This document shows positions 53,176-61,700 of a stretch of DNA of 64,000 nucleotides, in pieces. The stretch's first letter is position 1; each line of letters opens with the position of its first letter. The translations under genes were made by a program, and so were the position numbers. Under the pieces are notes generated by a model that was given only the letters and a program-made list of their open reading frames with translations, was not told the DNA's origin and searched no databases. Source of the stretch: an uncultured Poribacteria bacterium (lineage in GTDB: Bacteria; Poribacteria; WGA-4E; WGA-3G); NCBI GenBank assembly GCA_951828515.1, contig OX639992.1, positions 2,644,217-2,708,216 of the forward strand, read 5' to 3'.

Positions 53176-53235
53176 ATGAGACATCAAACACAAAACTGGG
53201 TCAAGTACCCAAGTCTAAAGACTTGGGCTTGTTAA
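53176..53235 (+). pseudogene. Orphan gene start cut by an IS200/IS605 element
   Basis: A 19-codon frame (MRHQTQNWVKYPSLKTWAC) with a very good SD. Codons from about 11 on are transposon end. The first ten codons may be the true start of the WD40 gene that now begins at 53842. Confidence 0.45.
53208..53227. repeat. IS200/IS605-type right-end hairpin
   Basis: CCCAAGTCT AA AGACTTGGG, a 9-bp perfect stem next to the tnpB 3' end, followed by a second GGCTTGTT/AACAAGCC hairpin. This is the expected location of the element's end palindrome and its guide-RNA-like region. Confidence 0.6.
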
Positions 53236-53244
53236 AAAACAAGC

Positions 53245-53850
53245 CTATCGGTCTACCGATAAATTTCTCGTTTCATAGAGGTTGGTAACCCACCGCTCTC
53301 CACGAAGGGCGCAAGCCGCCCTAAAAAGTATATTTAAGGCAGCGTTGTGGTCTCGGTCGAGAGACGTGCCACAAAACTGACACGCAAAGGTGCGTATCGC
53401 AAGAGAAAGTTTCTTTTGCGATTTCTCACCACAGGCGGAGCAAGTTTGCGAGGTATTCTTAGGATCAACTTGGTGGAAATGGAAACCGTCTCTTTCGGAA
53501 ACCATGTTCCCACACCACTCAAAGAAGGTTGCCCAAGATGCGTCGGAAATGCTCTTGCTGAGGTGTTTGTTCTTTTCACCTTGTAGGGGGCGGTGCATGC
53601 GTATCTTGACTTCGCCTAACTTTGGCACTTTCAAGCGGTTGTGTCTAAAATCGGTTTCTATTATCGGATTTTGGCGGACACGTTCACCCGTTTTGAGGGT
53701 GTGTTTTCGCAAGCACCACGTCAGAGAGCGGACACGCATTTTGAAGCGAGGATACCCTTTTTTCGCTGCACCTGCTTTACAGCGCCTACGGAACGCATCA
53801 AAAGCTTTATCAACGCGCTTGAGGATGGAGATTTGGAAATCTTGAGGCAC
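53245..53850 (-). pseudogene. tnpB: Degenerate tnpB (IS200/IS605 OrfB)
   Basis: 201 residues remain. The N-terminus is missing (it begins within FQISILKRVDKAFDAFRRR), and an internal deletion joins MHRPLQGEKNK to HLSKSISDASW, removing the RuvC-I Asp and RuvC-II Glu regions. The zinc-binding CSACG/CQFCG pairs and the RuvC-III SLDRDHNAALN are kept. A full TnpB is about 370-400 residues. It cannot be an active RNA-guided nuclease as it stands. No tnpA is present. Confidence 0.85.
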
Positions 53851-54882
53851 TTGAAAAATTTGCTTATCGCTTTTCTGTTTAACTTGTTATGCGTGCCAGT
53901 TCAAGGTGTCACGTTGGAATTTGCTTTTCAACTTGGTGAGAAGCAGCCGCCGCGACTTGACAAACTACTCCCCGACGTCGCACGACAAATGGCTTTCAGT
54001 AATGATAGCACGAAGTTGGTAGCAAAAGGAATGGGTGGCACCGTGGTGGAGTGGAATCTCCAGAGCCGACAAAAACGAGAGATAAGTCATATCCACGCAC
54101 AGCGGTGGTTTGCCTATGCCATCGGAACGAATCAATTGTTGGTCAGGGACACGGATGACAACATCAATATTCTCTCGTTAGAGAGTGGTAATGAGTTGCT
54201 ACTGACGAAGGGACAGTATGAGAGCGGGAGTCTTTCTACCGACGCTACGCTTGCAGTGCTGTCAAAAGGTGATAACGAAGTTGAAATTTGGCAACTCGCG
54301 AAGCAAGGTCCAAAAACCGTGAAAAGTGATGGATCTGCTCACACGTTGACAGTACTTCAGACAAGTTTTCCGGTCAGGAATGGTCTCACGCTTTCTGATG
54401 ACGGTCAATTCATCGCCGTAGCGGAAGGCACCTACCGAGATGGCGAAGGACATCGGACGGCTATTGAGATTTGGGACACAACCGATGAACATCCGATAAA
54501 AATTTTCAACACAAGCGAGATTTTGGGGGTCTGGAACGTGCTGTTTTCACCGGATGCGATGATGTTAGCCGTTGATACACAAAAGAACGCTCAATCTGGA
54601 ATCCGTATCTGGGAAATTGCAACCGGCAGACCACTCCTCACAAAATCTGGGTTTGAAGCGTATTGGACCCGTGCCCTTGCCTTCTCGTCAACTTCAGATT
54701 ATCTCGCTTCCGGGGATGAAGCAGGCGATCTTCGGGTGTGGGACATTTCCGAAGGCGAATCGGTGATTTGGGAAACCCATCCCACAGGCATTCAAGCGTT
54801 AGCCTTCTCGCCAAATGGTGAGTATTTGGCAGTCGCACTTTGGGATGCTACAATCCAGATTCTACACTGGAGGAATCAATAA
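53842..54882 (+). CDS. WD40-type protein, 5' end disturbed by IS200/IS605 insertion
   Basis: About 346 residues from a TTG at 53842 (LRHLKNLLIAFLFNLLCVPVQG looks like a signal peptide). The longer frame to 53641 is only antisense to tnpB. Repeats include MAFSNDSTKLVAKG, LSDDGQFIAVAEG, VLFSPDAMMLAVD, LAFSSTSDYLASGDEAGDLRVWD and LAFSPNGEYLAVALWD. No good SD is near; the promoter, SD and ATG before the transposon (53070-53205) may be its original start. The stop overlaps the next ATG (TAATG). Confidence 0.65.
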   Translation: MRHLKNLLIAFLFNLLCVPVQGVTLEFAFQLGEKQPPRLDKLLPDVARQMAFSNDSTKLVAKGMGGTVVEWNLQSRQKREISHIHAQRWFAYAIGTNQLLVRDTDDNINILSLESGNELLLTKGQYESGSLSTDATLAVLSKGDNEVEIWQLAKQGPKTVKSDGSAHTLTVLQTSFPVRNGLTLSDDGQFIAVAEGTYRDGEGHRTAIEIWDTTDEHPIKIFNTSEILGVWNVLFSPDAMMLAVDTQKNAQSGIRIWEIATGRPLLTKSGFEAYWTRALAFSSTSDYLASGDEAGDLRVWDISEGESVIWETHPTGIQALAFSPNGEYLAVALWDATIQILHWRNQ

Positions 54883-55400
54883 TGAACGATGGGAAAAATT
54901 TAGAAGAGGGATCTTACATTGATGGAAAAGGGCGGACGCGCTGGCATCAGAACGATGAAATTGCCCTAAGATTCTTGGAACTGCACACTTTTCTGATTAT
55001 TGCCGACTATCCAGATGACCACGCCTCACGCTATCCATGGTTGGCGAATTATATCTCTCGGTTTCCAGAGCCGATGTCGGATCTCATTGTCCAAGGACGG
55101 TTGATAGAGGAGATTCCGGGGGCTGGCGAAGTCGTGGCGAAAATAGTTCAGGAATTTCTGGACACGGGTACGAGTGCGAAATTAGAGGAGTTCGCTGGTG
55201 ATACGCCACGAACAGTCGTGGAGCTTGTTCCGATTCCCGGACTGGGTGCCAAGACAATTAAACGGTTATATGAAGAGGTTGGTGTGGATAGCCTTGTCTC
55301 GCTCCGAACAGCAATTGATGAAGGCAAATTAAAAGGTTTCAAAGGCATCGGGAAAAAGACGTTGGAGAAAATTGAGGCATATCTTGATGGAGTCTTATAG
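54882..55400 (+). CDS. Helix-hairpin-helix protein, PolX N-terminal-domain-like
   Basis: 172 residues. FLIIADYPDDHASRYPWLANYI, then two hairpin blocks, IEEIPGAGEVVAKIVQEFLDTG and ELVPIPGLGAKTIKRLYEEVG, and a third GFKGIGKKTLEKIEAYL. These fit the DNA-binding N-terminal part of family X polymerases, but no nucleotidyl transferase or PHP domain follows. Translationally coupled to the WD40 gene before it; TGGAGG lies before the ATG. Confidence 0.7.
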   Translation: MNDGKNLEEGSYIDGKGRTRWHQNDEIALRFLELHTFLIIADYPDDHASRYPWLANYISRFPEPMSDLIVQGRLIEEIPGAGEVVAKIVQEFLDTGTSAKLEEFAGDTPRTVVELVPIPGLGAKTIKRLYEEVGVDSLVSLRTAIDEGKLKGFKGIGKKTLEKIEAYLDGVL

Positions 55401-55482
55401 GATCATTAAGGTTTATAGGACGGATCTCCGAATTCCGATTCTAAAAGTTTATATCGCATTAACCGCAACCTTCATCCGGACC

Positions 55483-55538
55483 GGGAAACACCCAAGCAAA
55501 AACATCCATGTTGTCTAACCGCAAGGAAAATTAGAAAA
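55483..55538 (+). repeat. SD-carrying repeat before MORN gene 1
   Basis: GGGAAACACCCAAGCAAAAA segment, then AACCGCAAGGAAAATTAGAA just before ATG at 55539. AAGGA is 12 nt from the start. Confidence 0.7.
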
Positions 55539-56018
55539 ATGGCGAGATCACTCACCGATGGCGAAATGGTTAATGGAAAGAAGCACGGGTATTGGATTAC
55601 CTATTACGCCAATGGATTCAAGCGAAGTGAAGGTAACTACATTCACGGTAAGAAGGACGGACCTTGGATCAATTACCACAAAAATGGGAACAAGTCGGGC
55701 GAATCCTCCTTCCGCGATGGAAAATACGAAGGACCCTGTTTCACCTACTATGAAAATGGAAACCTCAGATCCAGCGGGGTCTTTCCGAAACATGTCGGCA
55801 AATCCTACGATGGCAGAAAGGAGGGTCCCTTTTACAATTACGAAGAGGATGGTGAGACTGTGTGGCTAATTATAACCTACAAAAGAGGCGGCAGCCGTGC
55901 GAAACCAGATGAATATCCGCTCGGTGTCTGCGACGTTTGCGGCGAAGTCAAACGTTTGGCGTGGAAGGAGACTTGTCCGAAATGTGGTGCTGAACTGGGT
56001 GATAGAACACCCTGCTAA
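55539..56018 (+). CDS. MORN-repeat protein with C-terminal zinc ribbon 1
   Basis: 159 residues, no signal. Five to six MORN-like turns (GKKHGYWITYYANGFKRSEG, GKKDGPWINYHKNGNKSGE, GKYEGPCFTYYENGNLRSSG, GRKEGPFYNYEEDG) and a four-Cys ribbon CDVCG...CPKCG at the end. MORN repeats often bind lipids or proteins; this one is of unknown role. A paralogue lies at 57530 with the same repeat-derived leader. Its last codons run into a transposon-like remnant. Confidence 0.8.
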   Translation: MARSLTDGEMVNGKKHGYWITYYANGFKRSEGNYIHGKKDGPWINYHKNGNKSGESSFRDGKYEGPCFTYYENGNLRSSGVFPKHVGKSYDGRKEGPFYNYEEDGETVWLIITYKRGGSRAKPDEYPLGVCDVCGEVKRLAWKETCPKCGAELGDRTPC

Positions 56019-56430
56019 AGCATGGGTGCTTCTGAAGAAAGTCATCAGAAGTTTCGTGCGATCAACGACCACTGCTTGCGATATGCAAGACTTCTGTAGC
56101 CTCCGGCAACAGACACTATCCTGACTGCGTGCTAAAAAGCACCTTACGAAAAGTTTTGAGTCGTCTGTTTCAAACGGGATTCAGCATGACCTGTCTTTCC
56201 CTACTAACGACTGTAAGCTACGACTTTCAGGATTTTAGATATTAGAGCTTTACACTATAGGAATCTAACCTTAGAGGTGCGTAACAACCCTCTATAGCAA
56301 CCTTACACTCTAAGAGTATTGTAGCATTTTTGACAGGATTGGTCAAGGAAAACCTCGTCTCATTCACGAAAGCGAGACTGTATCCCCGCACGAAAGCACG
56401 GGGTTTTAGTCTCGGAAGGTTTGATAATAT
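56019..56430. mobile_element. Possible IS200/IS605-derived remnant
   Basis: No gene is supported. A nested palindrome, CGAGACT...CCCCG...CGGGG...AGTCTCG (56373-56414), resembles IS200/IS605 end structures; CACCCTGCTAAAGCATGGGTG near 56010 could be the other end. No transposase remains. Confidence 0.35.
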
Positions 56431-56458
56431 TGCCCTATAAATAGATTTGCGGTATAAT
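56430..56458 (+). promoter_or_regulatory. Sigma-70-type promoter of the LamG gene
   Basis: TTGCCC, 17-nt spacer, TATAAT (56453-56458); the ATG at 56607 is about 150 nt downstream. Confidence 0.5.
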
Positions 56459-56606
56459 CTCGACAACAGAAAAAGGTAGCAAATCTGATCCAGTTGTTAT
56501 GCGAGTTAACATCTATTGGAAGATGTTCCGCACGACACAACTTGCTTTGTCTATCTTTGTGTGAATATTTTCCCAACTGAATGCATCGTATAAAAAAGGG
56601 GTAAAA

Positions 56607-57398
56607 ATGATGAGAGTTATAGGTGCTTTTATCGCGGTGACGGTTCTCTTTATTGCAGGAATATGGATTCAGGAAAGCAGGTCGGAAATTGACCCAGAAA
56701 CCCTTATGGGAATGTGGCTCTTTGATCAGGGAAAAGGTAATGCGGTTCAGGACTCCTCGGCGAACGGGAACGATGGAGAAATTGTTGATGCTAAACGGGT
56801 CGAAGGAAAGGAAGGCATGGGAATCGAATTTGATGGAGCAAGTCATGTGGTGATTCCAGCGAGTAAGACCACCGATGACTTTCTCGATGGATTTACGTAT
56901 CTGCTCTGGGCAAAACCGCTTCGTAACCCTTCGGGTCCGCACGTTCGACTCATAGAAAGGGATTGGCACAATCCAAACATTCTTATCGGTCCAACCGACT
57001 TTTATGGCAGTTTCCTCAAAGGCGGAATAGATAATAGTCAAATCCGGGGTGGCACTTGGGAGATGGATGAGTGGAGTTTTGTCGCCTTAACACACGACGG
57101 TAAGACGCTTATCCTCTATGTTGATGGCGAAGCCGTTGGGGATTTAGGGGTCGGAAAACCGGATTTCAGTCAGGACCACGATGGCGGCTCAATCTGGTTA
57201 ACCCGCTGGAAAGGTGGAGCGGGGTGGGACTTTGCGGGGGTCCTTGACGAAGTCGCTATCTTCAATACTGCTCTCAGCGAAGACGATCTCCGTGACGTTA
57301 TGGAAAAAGGACTTGAGAAAGCACTGTCCGTTTCCCCAGTTGATAGATTGACAACAACTTGGGGACACATCAAGGGGATAGCAGTCAGCGGTCAGTAG
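56607..57398 (+). CDS. Secreted LamG/concanavalin-like protein
   Basis: 263 residues. Signal-like start (1-22), then a LamG-type jelly roll (about 33-230): GMWLFDQGKGNAVQDSSANGNDG, GIEFDGASHVVIPAS, FTYLLWAKPL, WSFVALTHDGKTLILYVDG and LDEVAIFNTALSEDDLRDVM. The tail RLTTTWGHIKGIAVSGQ shares LTTTWG with the TolB-type protein at 48366; the last codons are translated short-repeat DNA. Likely sugar- or surface-binding; partner unknown. Confidence 0.8.
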   Translation: MMRVIGAFIAVTVLFIAGIWIQESRSEIDPETLMGMWLFDQGKGNAVQDSSANGNDGEIVDAKRVEGKEGMGIEFDGASHVVIPASKTTDDFLDGFTYLLWAKPLRNPSGPHVRLIERDWHNPNILIGPTDFYGSFLKGGIDNSQIRGGTWEMDEWSFVALTHDGKTLILYVDGEAVGDLGVGKPDFSQDHDGGSIWLTRWKGGAGWDFAGVLDEVAIFNTALSEDDLRDVMEKGLEKALSVSPVDRLTTTWGHIKGIAVSGQ

Positions 57399-57504
57399 TC
57401 AAAAGAATAGCGGTCAGTTGTCAGGAAGACTTTGTAGCAGGAACGGTTTTCGTTTAAGCTGTACGCCCTCTTTACTGACGGCTGATTGCTGATAACTGAT
57501 TGCT

Positions 57505-57529
57505 TTTAAAACCGCAAGGAAAAGTTAAA
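57505..57529 (+). repeat. SD-carrying repeat end before MORN gene 2
   Basis: AAACCGCAAGGAAAAGTTAA just before ATG at 57530; a TGATTGCTGATAACTGATTG short repeat lies directly upstream. Confidence 0.7.
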
Positions 57530-57997
57530 ATGGCAAAATCACTTACAGATGGTGAAATGCTCAATGGCAAGAAGCACGGCTATTGGACCACCTATTACGC
57601 GAACGGATTTAAGCGCAGTGAAGGTCGCTACATTGAAGGGAAAAAAGAGGGGCTTTGGATTCAATATCACAAGAACGGCAACAAAGCAAGCGAAGCCTCC
57701 TTCCGTGATGGCAAAAACGAAGGCGAGTATATATGCTATTACGAGAACGGAAACCGCAAATGGGGCGGTCCCTATCGAAAACATGATGGCAGCTCCGCTG
57801 ATGGTAGAAAAGAAGGGGTCTGGCTCTGTTACGAAGAGGATGGCGAGACGGTGTGGCGCATCATCACCTACAAGAAAGGTGGGAGTCGCGCGAAACCGGA
57901 TGAGTTTCCGCTGGGTGTCTGCGATGTTTGCGGTGAAGGCAGACGTTCAACGTGGAAGGGTACCTGTCCGCAATGTGGGACAGGGGTTTCTGACTAA
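57530..57997 (+). CDS. MORN-repeat protein with C-terminal zinc ribbon 2
   Basis: 155 residues, paralogue of 55539: GKKHGYWTTYYANGFKRSEG, GKKEGLWIQYHKNGNKASE, DGKNEGEYICYYENGN, GRKEGVWLCYEEDG and CDVCG...CPQCG. I start at 57530; the longer frame to 57500 is repeat sequence. The two MORN genes lie 1.5 kb apart with the LamG gene and a transposon-like remnant between them, so a duplication with later insertions is likely. Confidence 0.8.
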   Translation: MAKSLTDGEMLNGKKHGYWTTYYANGFKRSEGRYIEGKKEGLWIQYHKNGNKASEASFRDGKNEGEYICYYENGNRKWGGPYRKHDGSSADGRKEGVWLCYEEDGETVWRIITYKKGGSRAKPDEFPLGVCDVCGEGRRSTWKGTCPQCGTGVSD

Positions 57998-58079
57998 TCC
58001 TGAAAATTTTGAAGTTTTTTGTCCTGATCGGGTTTCAAGCGGTAAGTAAAAAGCCTATAGAGCACCGAGGAAAAAGTAC

Positions 58080-60530
58080 TTGGAAATCAAATCAAAGTTT
58101 TTGCGCGCTTTGGCGTTGTTGGCAGCATTTTTCGTCTTGCGACTCCCAAGTGTAGTGAAAGCTGAGACAGAGTCCGATCACAGAGTCGCGACTGCCGTCC
58201 GAATCAAAGGCGTACCACCCCAATTAGACGGTGTTTTAGATGATGACATCTGGAAGACCGCGCCCCTCCACGAAGGCTTCCGTCAACGCGATCCTGATGA
58301 AGGCAAACCCGTTTCTCAACGCACTACCTTCCAAGTCGCCTACGACGATGAAGCCGTCTATTTTGCTGTCATGTGTTATGACGAAGAACCCGAAAAAATT
58401 GTTTCCCGCCTCGTCAGACGAGATGATTTCGTTGAATCCGATAAAGTCCAGATTCTCCTTGATCCCCACTACAATCGACAGCGAGCCTTCTCTTTTACTG
58501 TCTATCCTTCTGGTTCTGTCATAGATGGCATTACCGGAGGTGGTGGTCCGGACGGCTGGAACAATGCATGGGATGGCGTGTGGGAAGCAAAGACCCGCAT
58601 CCATAAAAACGGGTGGGCAGTGGAATGTAAAATCCCGTTTTACATGTTCCGCTTCTCTCCAAAAGACAAATACACATGGGGATTACAGGTAGAACGAGAA
58701 ATCAGTCGTAGAAAAGAGCGCGCTCATTGGCGTTTGATTAAGAAGGGGGACCCGGGGTGGCTATCACATTTCGGTGACCTGATAGGAATTGAGAACATCC
58801 ATCCGTCTCGGCATTTGGAATTGATGCCGTACGCGATGGGCAGGACAACTCTCAACAGTAAGACTGATTTGTGGGGGAATGTTGGTGGTGATGTCCAGTA
58901 TGGAATTACCACTGGAACAACCCTCAACGCCACAATCAACCCTGACTTTGGACAGGTGGAGGCAGACCCTGCTACCTTGAATCTCTCTGCCTATGAGGAG
59001 TTTTTTGAGGAGCGGAGACCTTTTTTTGTTAAAGGATCATCCATTTTTAACTTCGGAGAGGGCGAAAATCAATTTTTTTACTCGCGGCGGATCGGACGGC
59101 AGCCGGGACATTTTGAGATTCCAGAGGGGGCGACTGTACTGAGGCGTCCAGAGACGACAACGATATTGGGTGCTGCCAAAATCGTTGGAAGAACCAACAG
59201 CAACACCTCTTTCGGTATCATGGAGGCTGTTACGGCACCGGAATATGTACAGATTAAGGAAAAAGGCAAGGATCGTGATCATCTCGTTGAACCGTTGACG
59301 AACTACTTTGTGGGTCGAGTGACACAAGACATTTTGGAAGGGAATTCTCGTGTTGGACTGATAACGACAGCAGTAAACCGGCGAGCCTCCAATGCCGCGT
59401 ATGTCGGTGGAGTCGACTGGGATTTGAGGTTCGCGAAGGAACGGTACAAGATAAGCGGAATGCTCGCCGCAAGCCAAGCCGGAAAACTTGAGTCGCGTAA
59501 GTCAGGGTATCTCGCACACATTGAATTTGATAAACAGGGTGGGTGGTGGCGGCTTGATACCGATTTTAATGTTCGCTCCCCAGGCTTAAACATGAATGAC
59601 ATAGGATATACACAGCGCGGCGATATGATGAGGTGGTTCTATGACCTCATGTTCAAGAAAGAGCAACCATTTAGCATTTTCCGAGAAGTGACTTTAGGCT
59701 TCTACGGTTGGCGAGAATGGAATTATGATGGTGTTAGCATTGGTCGTTACTCCGAGATATGGACAGATGGTAAACTGAAGAACTATTGGGAGTATGACCT
59801 GTGGGTTGGTCGGAATTTGGAGTCGTTTCGGGATGAGGATGTTCGGCGCGGGGGGACGTTGATTAAGAATCCTGCGGGCTGGTGGATTTTTAGCCGATTT
59901 TCTACGGATAGCCGTAAGATGGTGCATCTTGAACTCAATCCGATCTTCGCATGGGATGATGATACCAAGAGTTCTGAAAAAGAGGTCAGTCTTCGCCTGA
60001 ACATTCGTCCGCTGTCGAACATTGAGTTAAGCATTGGACCGATGTATCGTTACCGAGTTTACGACGCCCAATGGGTCGATTTAATTGAAGAAAACATCAA
60101 TGGACACATCAAAAAGCACTACGTCTATGGGGAGTTAACGGCTCAAACGCTTGACTTCACAACGCGAGCAAACATCAGTTTTACCCCGACGCTGAGTCTT
60201 CAGTTCTACGTACAACCCTTCATTACCATTGGCGACTATACCAGTTTCAAAGAATTGATTGAACCGAAGTCATATCAGTTCAAACCATATCTGCTAAAGC
60301 GAAACCCCGATTTCCACATGCGTTCACTGAGGGGTAACACCGTCCTTCGCTGGGAATTTCGCCCTGGGAGCACACTGTTTTTGGTCTGGTCCCAGTCGCG
60401 TGAGATTGCGTTGGAAGATATTGGAGAATCGGATCTTGAGTTTCGACCTGTGCATCGTTTGAGAGACAGTTTCACGGATCCTGGGAAGGACATTTTCTTG
60501 ATTAAGTGTCGGTATTGGTTTGGAATTTAA
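58080..60530 (+). CDS. DUF5916-like protein with CBM9-like N-terminal domain, outer-membrane type
   Basis: 816 residues from a TTG with GAGG 9 nt upstream. Signal peptide about 1-28. Residues 40-220 resemble the CBM9-like domain (VRIKGVPPQLDGVLDDDIW, VAYDDEAVYFAVMCYD, WAVECKIPFYMFRF). The rest is beta-rich with NPDFGQVEADPATLNLSAYE and FFEERRPFFVKGSSIF, the DUF5916 landmark, and ends in an aromatic-final CRYWFGI, typical of outer-membrane barrels. Probably an outer-membrane protein; ligand unknown. Confidence 0.82.
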   Translation: MEIKSKFLRALALLAAFFVLRLPSVVKAETESDHRVATAVRIKGVPPQLDGVLDDDIWKTAPLHEGFRQRDPDEGKPVSQRTTFQVAYDDEAVYFAVMCYDEEPEKIVSRLVRRDDFVESDKVQILLDPHYNRQRAFSFTVYPSGSVIDGITGGGGPDGWNNAWDGVWEAKTRIHKNGWAVECKIPFYMFRFSPKDKYTWGLQVEREISRRKERAHWRLIKKGDPGWLSHFGDLIGIENIHPSRHLELMPYAMGRTTLNSKTDLWGNVGGDVQYGITTGTTLNATINPDFGQVEADPATLNLSAYEEFFEERRPFFVKGSSIFNFGEGENQFFYSRRIGRQPGHFEIPEGATVLRRPETTTILGAAKIVGRTNSNTSFGIMEAVTAPEYVQIKEKGKDRDHLVEPLTNYFVGRVTQDILEGNSRVGLITTAVNRRASNAAYVGGVDWDLRFAKERYKISGMLAASQAGKLESRKSGYLAHIEFDKQGGWWRLDTDFNVRSPGLNMNDIGYTQRGDMMRWFYDLMFKKEQPFSIFREVTLGFYGWREWNYDGVSIGRYSEIWTDGKLKNYWEYDLWVGRNLESFRDEDVRRGGTLIKNPAGWWIFSRFSTDSRKMVHLELNPIFAWDDDTKSSEKEVSLRLNIRPLSNIELSIGPMYRYRVYDAQWVDLIEENINGHIKKHYVYGELTAQTLDFTTRANISFTPTLSLQFYVQPFITIGDYTSFKELIEPKSYQFKPYLLKRNPDFHMRSLRGNTVLRWEFRPGSTLFLVWSQSREIALEDIGESDLEFRPVHRLRDSFTDPGKDIFLIKCRYWFGI

Positions 60531-60666
60531 CCTTTTGGTGCACTGAAAAAATAAAACTTGACAGGTAGTGTGGAAATTGGTAATATAATGTGAGTTTGGC
60601 ATAAACATTTGGAAAATTCTCTTTGGGAAATCGTTAGTTTTATCAAATTTCTTTCACCTTTGTAAG

Positions 60667-60698
60667 ATTATGCACCTTTTCTACTCTAAAATTGTGTC
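60667..60698 (+). promoter_or_regulatory. Putative ECF-type promoter before the DUF4159-like gene
   Basis: ATTATGCACC (60667-60676), 19 nt, GTCTTTAATA. Fourth copy of the sigma-gene motif with the same spacing. It is about 165 nt before the ATG at 60831. A separate TTGACA-17-TAATAT candidate lies at 60558. Confidence 0.5.
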
Positions 60699-60830
60699 TT
60701 TAATAATCAGAAGGGTTCTTTTTTAACTTCTCTTACGTCGAATTCACGTTAAAAGGATATAAATGAGAGAAAAATCGGATATAACAACACGTTAAATCGC
60801 GAATGCTTAACTACATAGGAGGAGCGGGAC

Positions 60831-61613
60831 ATGAAATCGCGCCGAATACCTCTCGTATGGATGGTATCACTCGTCATACACGTCTGCCTCGCAGTCGTTG
60901 TAGGGTACATTGCCATCTCATCTCAAGCACAGAAAGCACAGGATACTATTGATTTAAGTTTCTTCATCGTTACACCACCACAAGCAGCGAAAAGAGATGT
61001 TATTCAGAAACCGGTCGCTGTAACAACCCCTGTTCCAGATTTGAGAGTCGTTCCACAAACTGAGACAACGCAGCGTCGGACAACAGTCGCACGTGCAGTG
61101 AGATCGTCCGCAGCTGCAGCACCTGCGGCGTCCCTAAGTGCGAGCGCACCAGCCGCACCAAGAGGACAGCAAATCAAAATTCCGAGTGCGTCTCCCGTGA
61201 TCCAGCATACTGCGCAACCGCTATCAACGGCTGTAAAACTACCGACAGCATCAGATGGATTACCCACCGCAGGCTTGCCCAGTGGCGGGGCAGTGGCGGA
61301 TGGTATAGGCACAGGTATTGGTGACGGTTTAGGTAGCGGGACCGGGCGTGGGACTTTCGGTTCAGGATCCGATCTTGGGCAAGGACGAACACAGGGTAAT
61401 GGCAGTCTGAATTCACTCGTAGCAGGGGCAGGTGCCGCAAATATTAGCGCATCCCTGTCGAATGTCGAAAAGAACATGGTTCTCGGTAATGGTGTCCCAG
61501 AGCTTCCGAAGGGAAGCCCAGGGGCAATCATTCAAGGTCGGGGAACAGAGATTATTGGTAGCCTTAACCTCGTCCGTCTCGACGACCCATTGCATCCGAA
61601 CCTCGATATATGA
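60831..61613 (+). CDS. DUF4159-like protein, part before an in-frame TGA
   Basis: 260 residues. A TonB-like N-terminal anchor (VSLVIHVCLAVVVGYIAI), a Pro/Ala/Ser-rich linker, a Gly-rich stretch (GIGTGIGDGLGSGTGRG) and the start of a DUF4159-like domain (SLNLVRLDDPLHPNLDI). The frame then meets TGA at 61611. The same frame stays open for another 264 codons, so this is best seen as the first part of one longer protein. GGAGGAG precedes the ATG. Confidence 0.65.
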   Translation: MKSRRIPLVWMVSLVIHVCLAVVVGYIAISSQAQKAQDTIDLSFFIVTPPQAAKRDVIQKPVAVTTPVPDLRVVPQTETTQRRTTVARAVRSSAAAAPAASLSASAPAAPRGQQIKIPSASPVIQHTAQPLSTAVKLPTASDGLPTAGLPSGGAVADGIGTGIGDGLGSGTGRGTFGSGSDLGQGRTQGNGSLNSLVAGAGAANISASLSNVEKNMVLGNGVPELPKGSPGAIIQGRGTEIIGSLNLVRLDDPLHPNLDI

Positions 61614-61656
61614 GGCAGCGGCATCGGACATCTCCGATTCGGGGCAGGTCTGCCCT
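61611..61656 (+). other. In-frame TGA with two downstream hairpins (possible recoding site)
   Basis: After TGA comes ATCGGA-CATC-TCCGAT (61622-61637) and then GGGCAGGTCTGCCC (61642-61655), whose loop has GGTC 33 nt after the TGA. GCAGGTCTGC is also the apical sequence of the E. coli fdhF SECIS. A plain nonsense change (for example from TGG) or a sequencing error is equally possible. Confidence 0.4.
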
Positions 61657-61700
61657 ATTTAGTCAAGTCGCTGAATGCAGAAACAGGTGTCAAAACCCAA

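Noticed and set aside
53641-53841. N-terminal extension of the WD40 gene
   Set aside because: These codons are antisense to the tnpB remnant, so they are unlikely to be native protein.
56242-56466. Minus-strand 74-codon frame in the transposon-like remnant
   Set aside because: No match to TnpA or TnpB motifs and it spans the palindromic end.
61611-61613. TGA reassigned to Trp or Gly in this organism
   Set aside because: TGA ends several well-defined genes here (for example aroC at 26044 and the AAA ATPase at 31871), so the code is standard.
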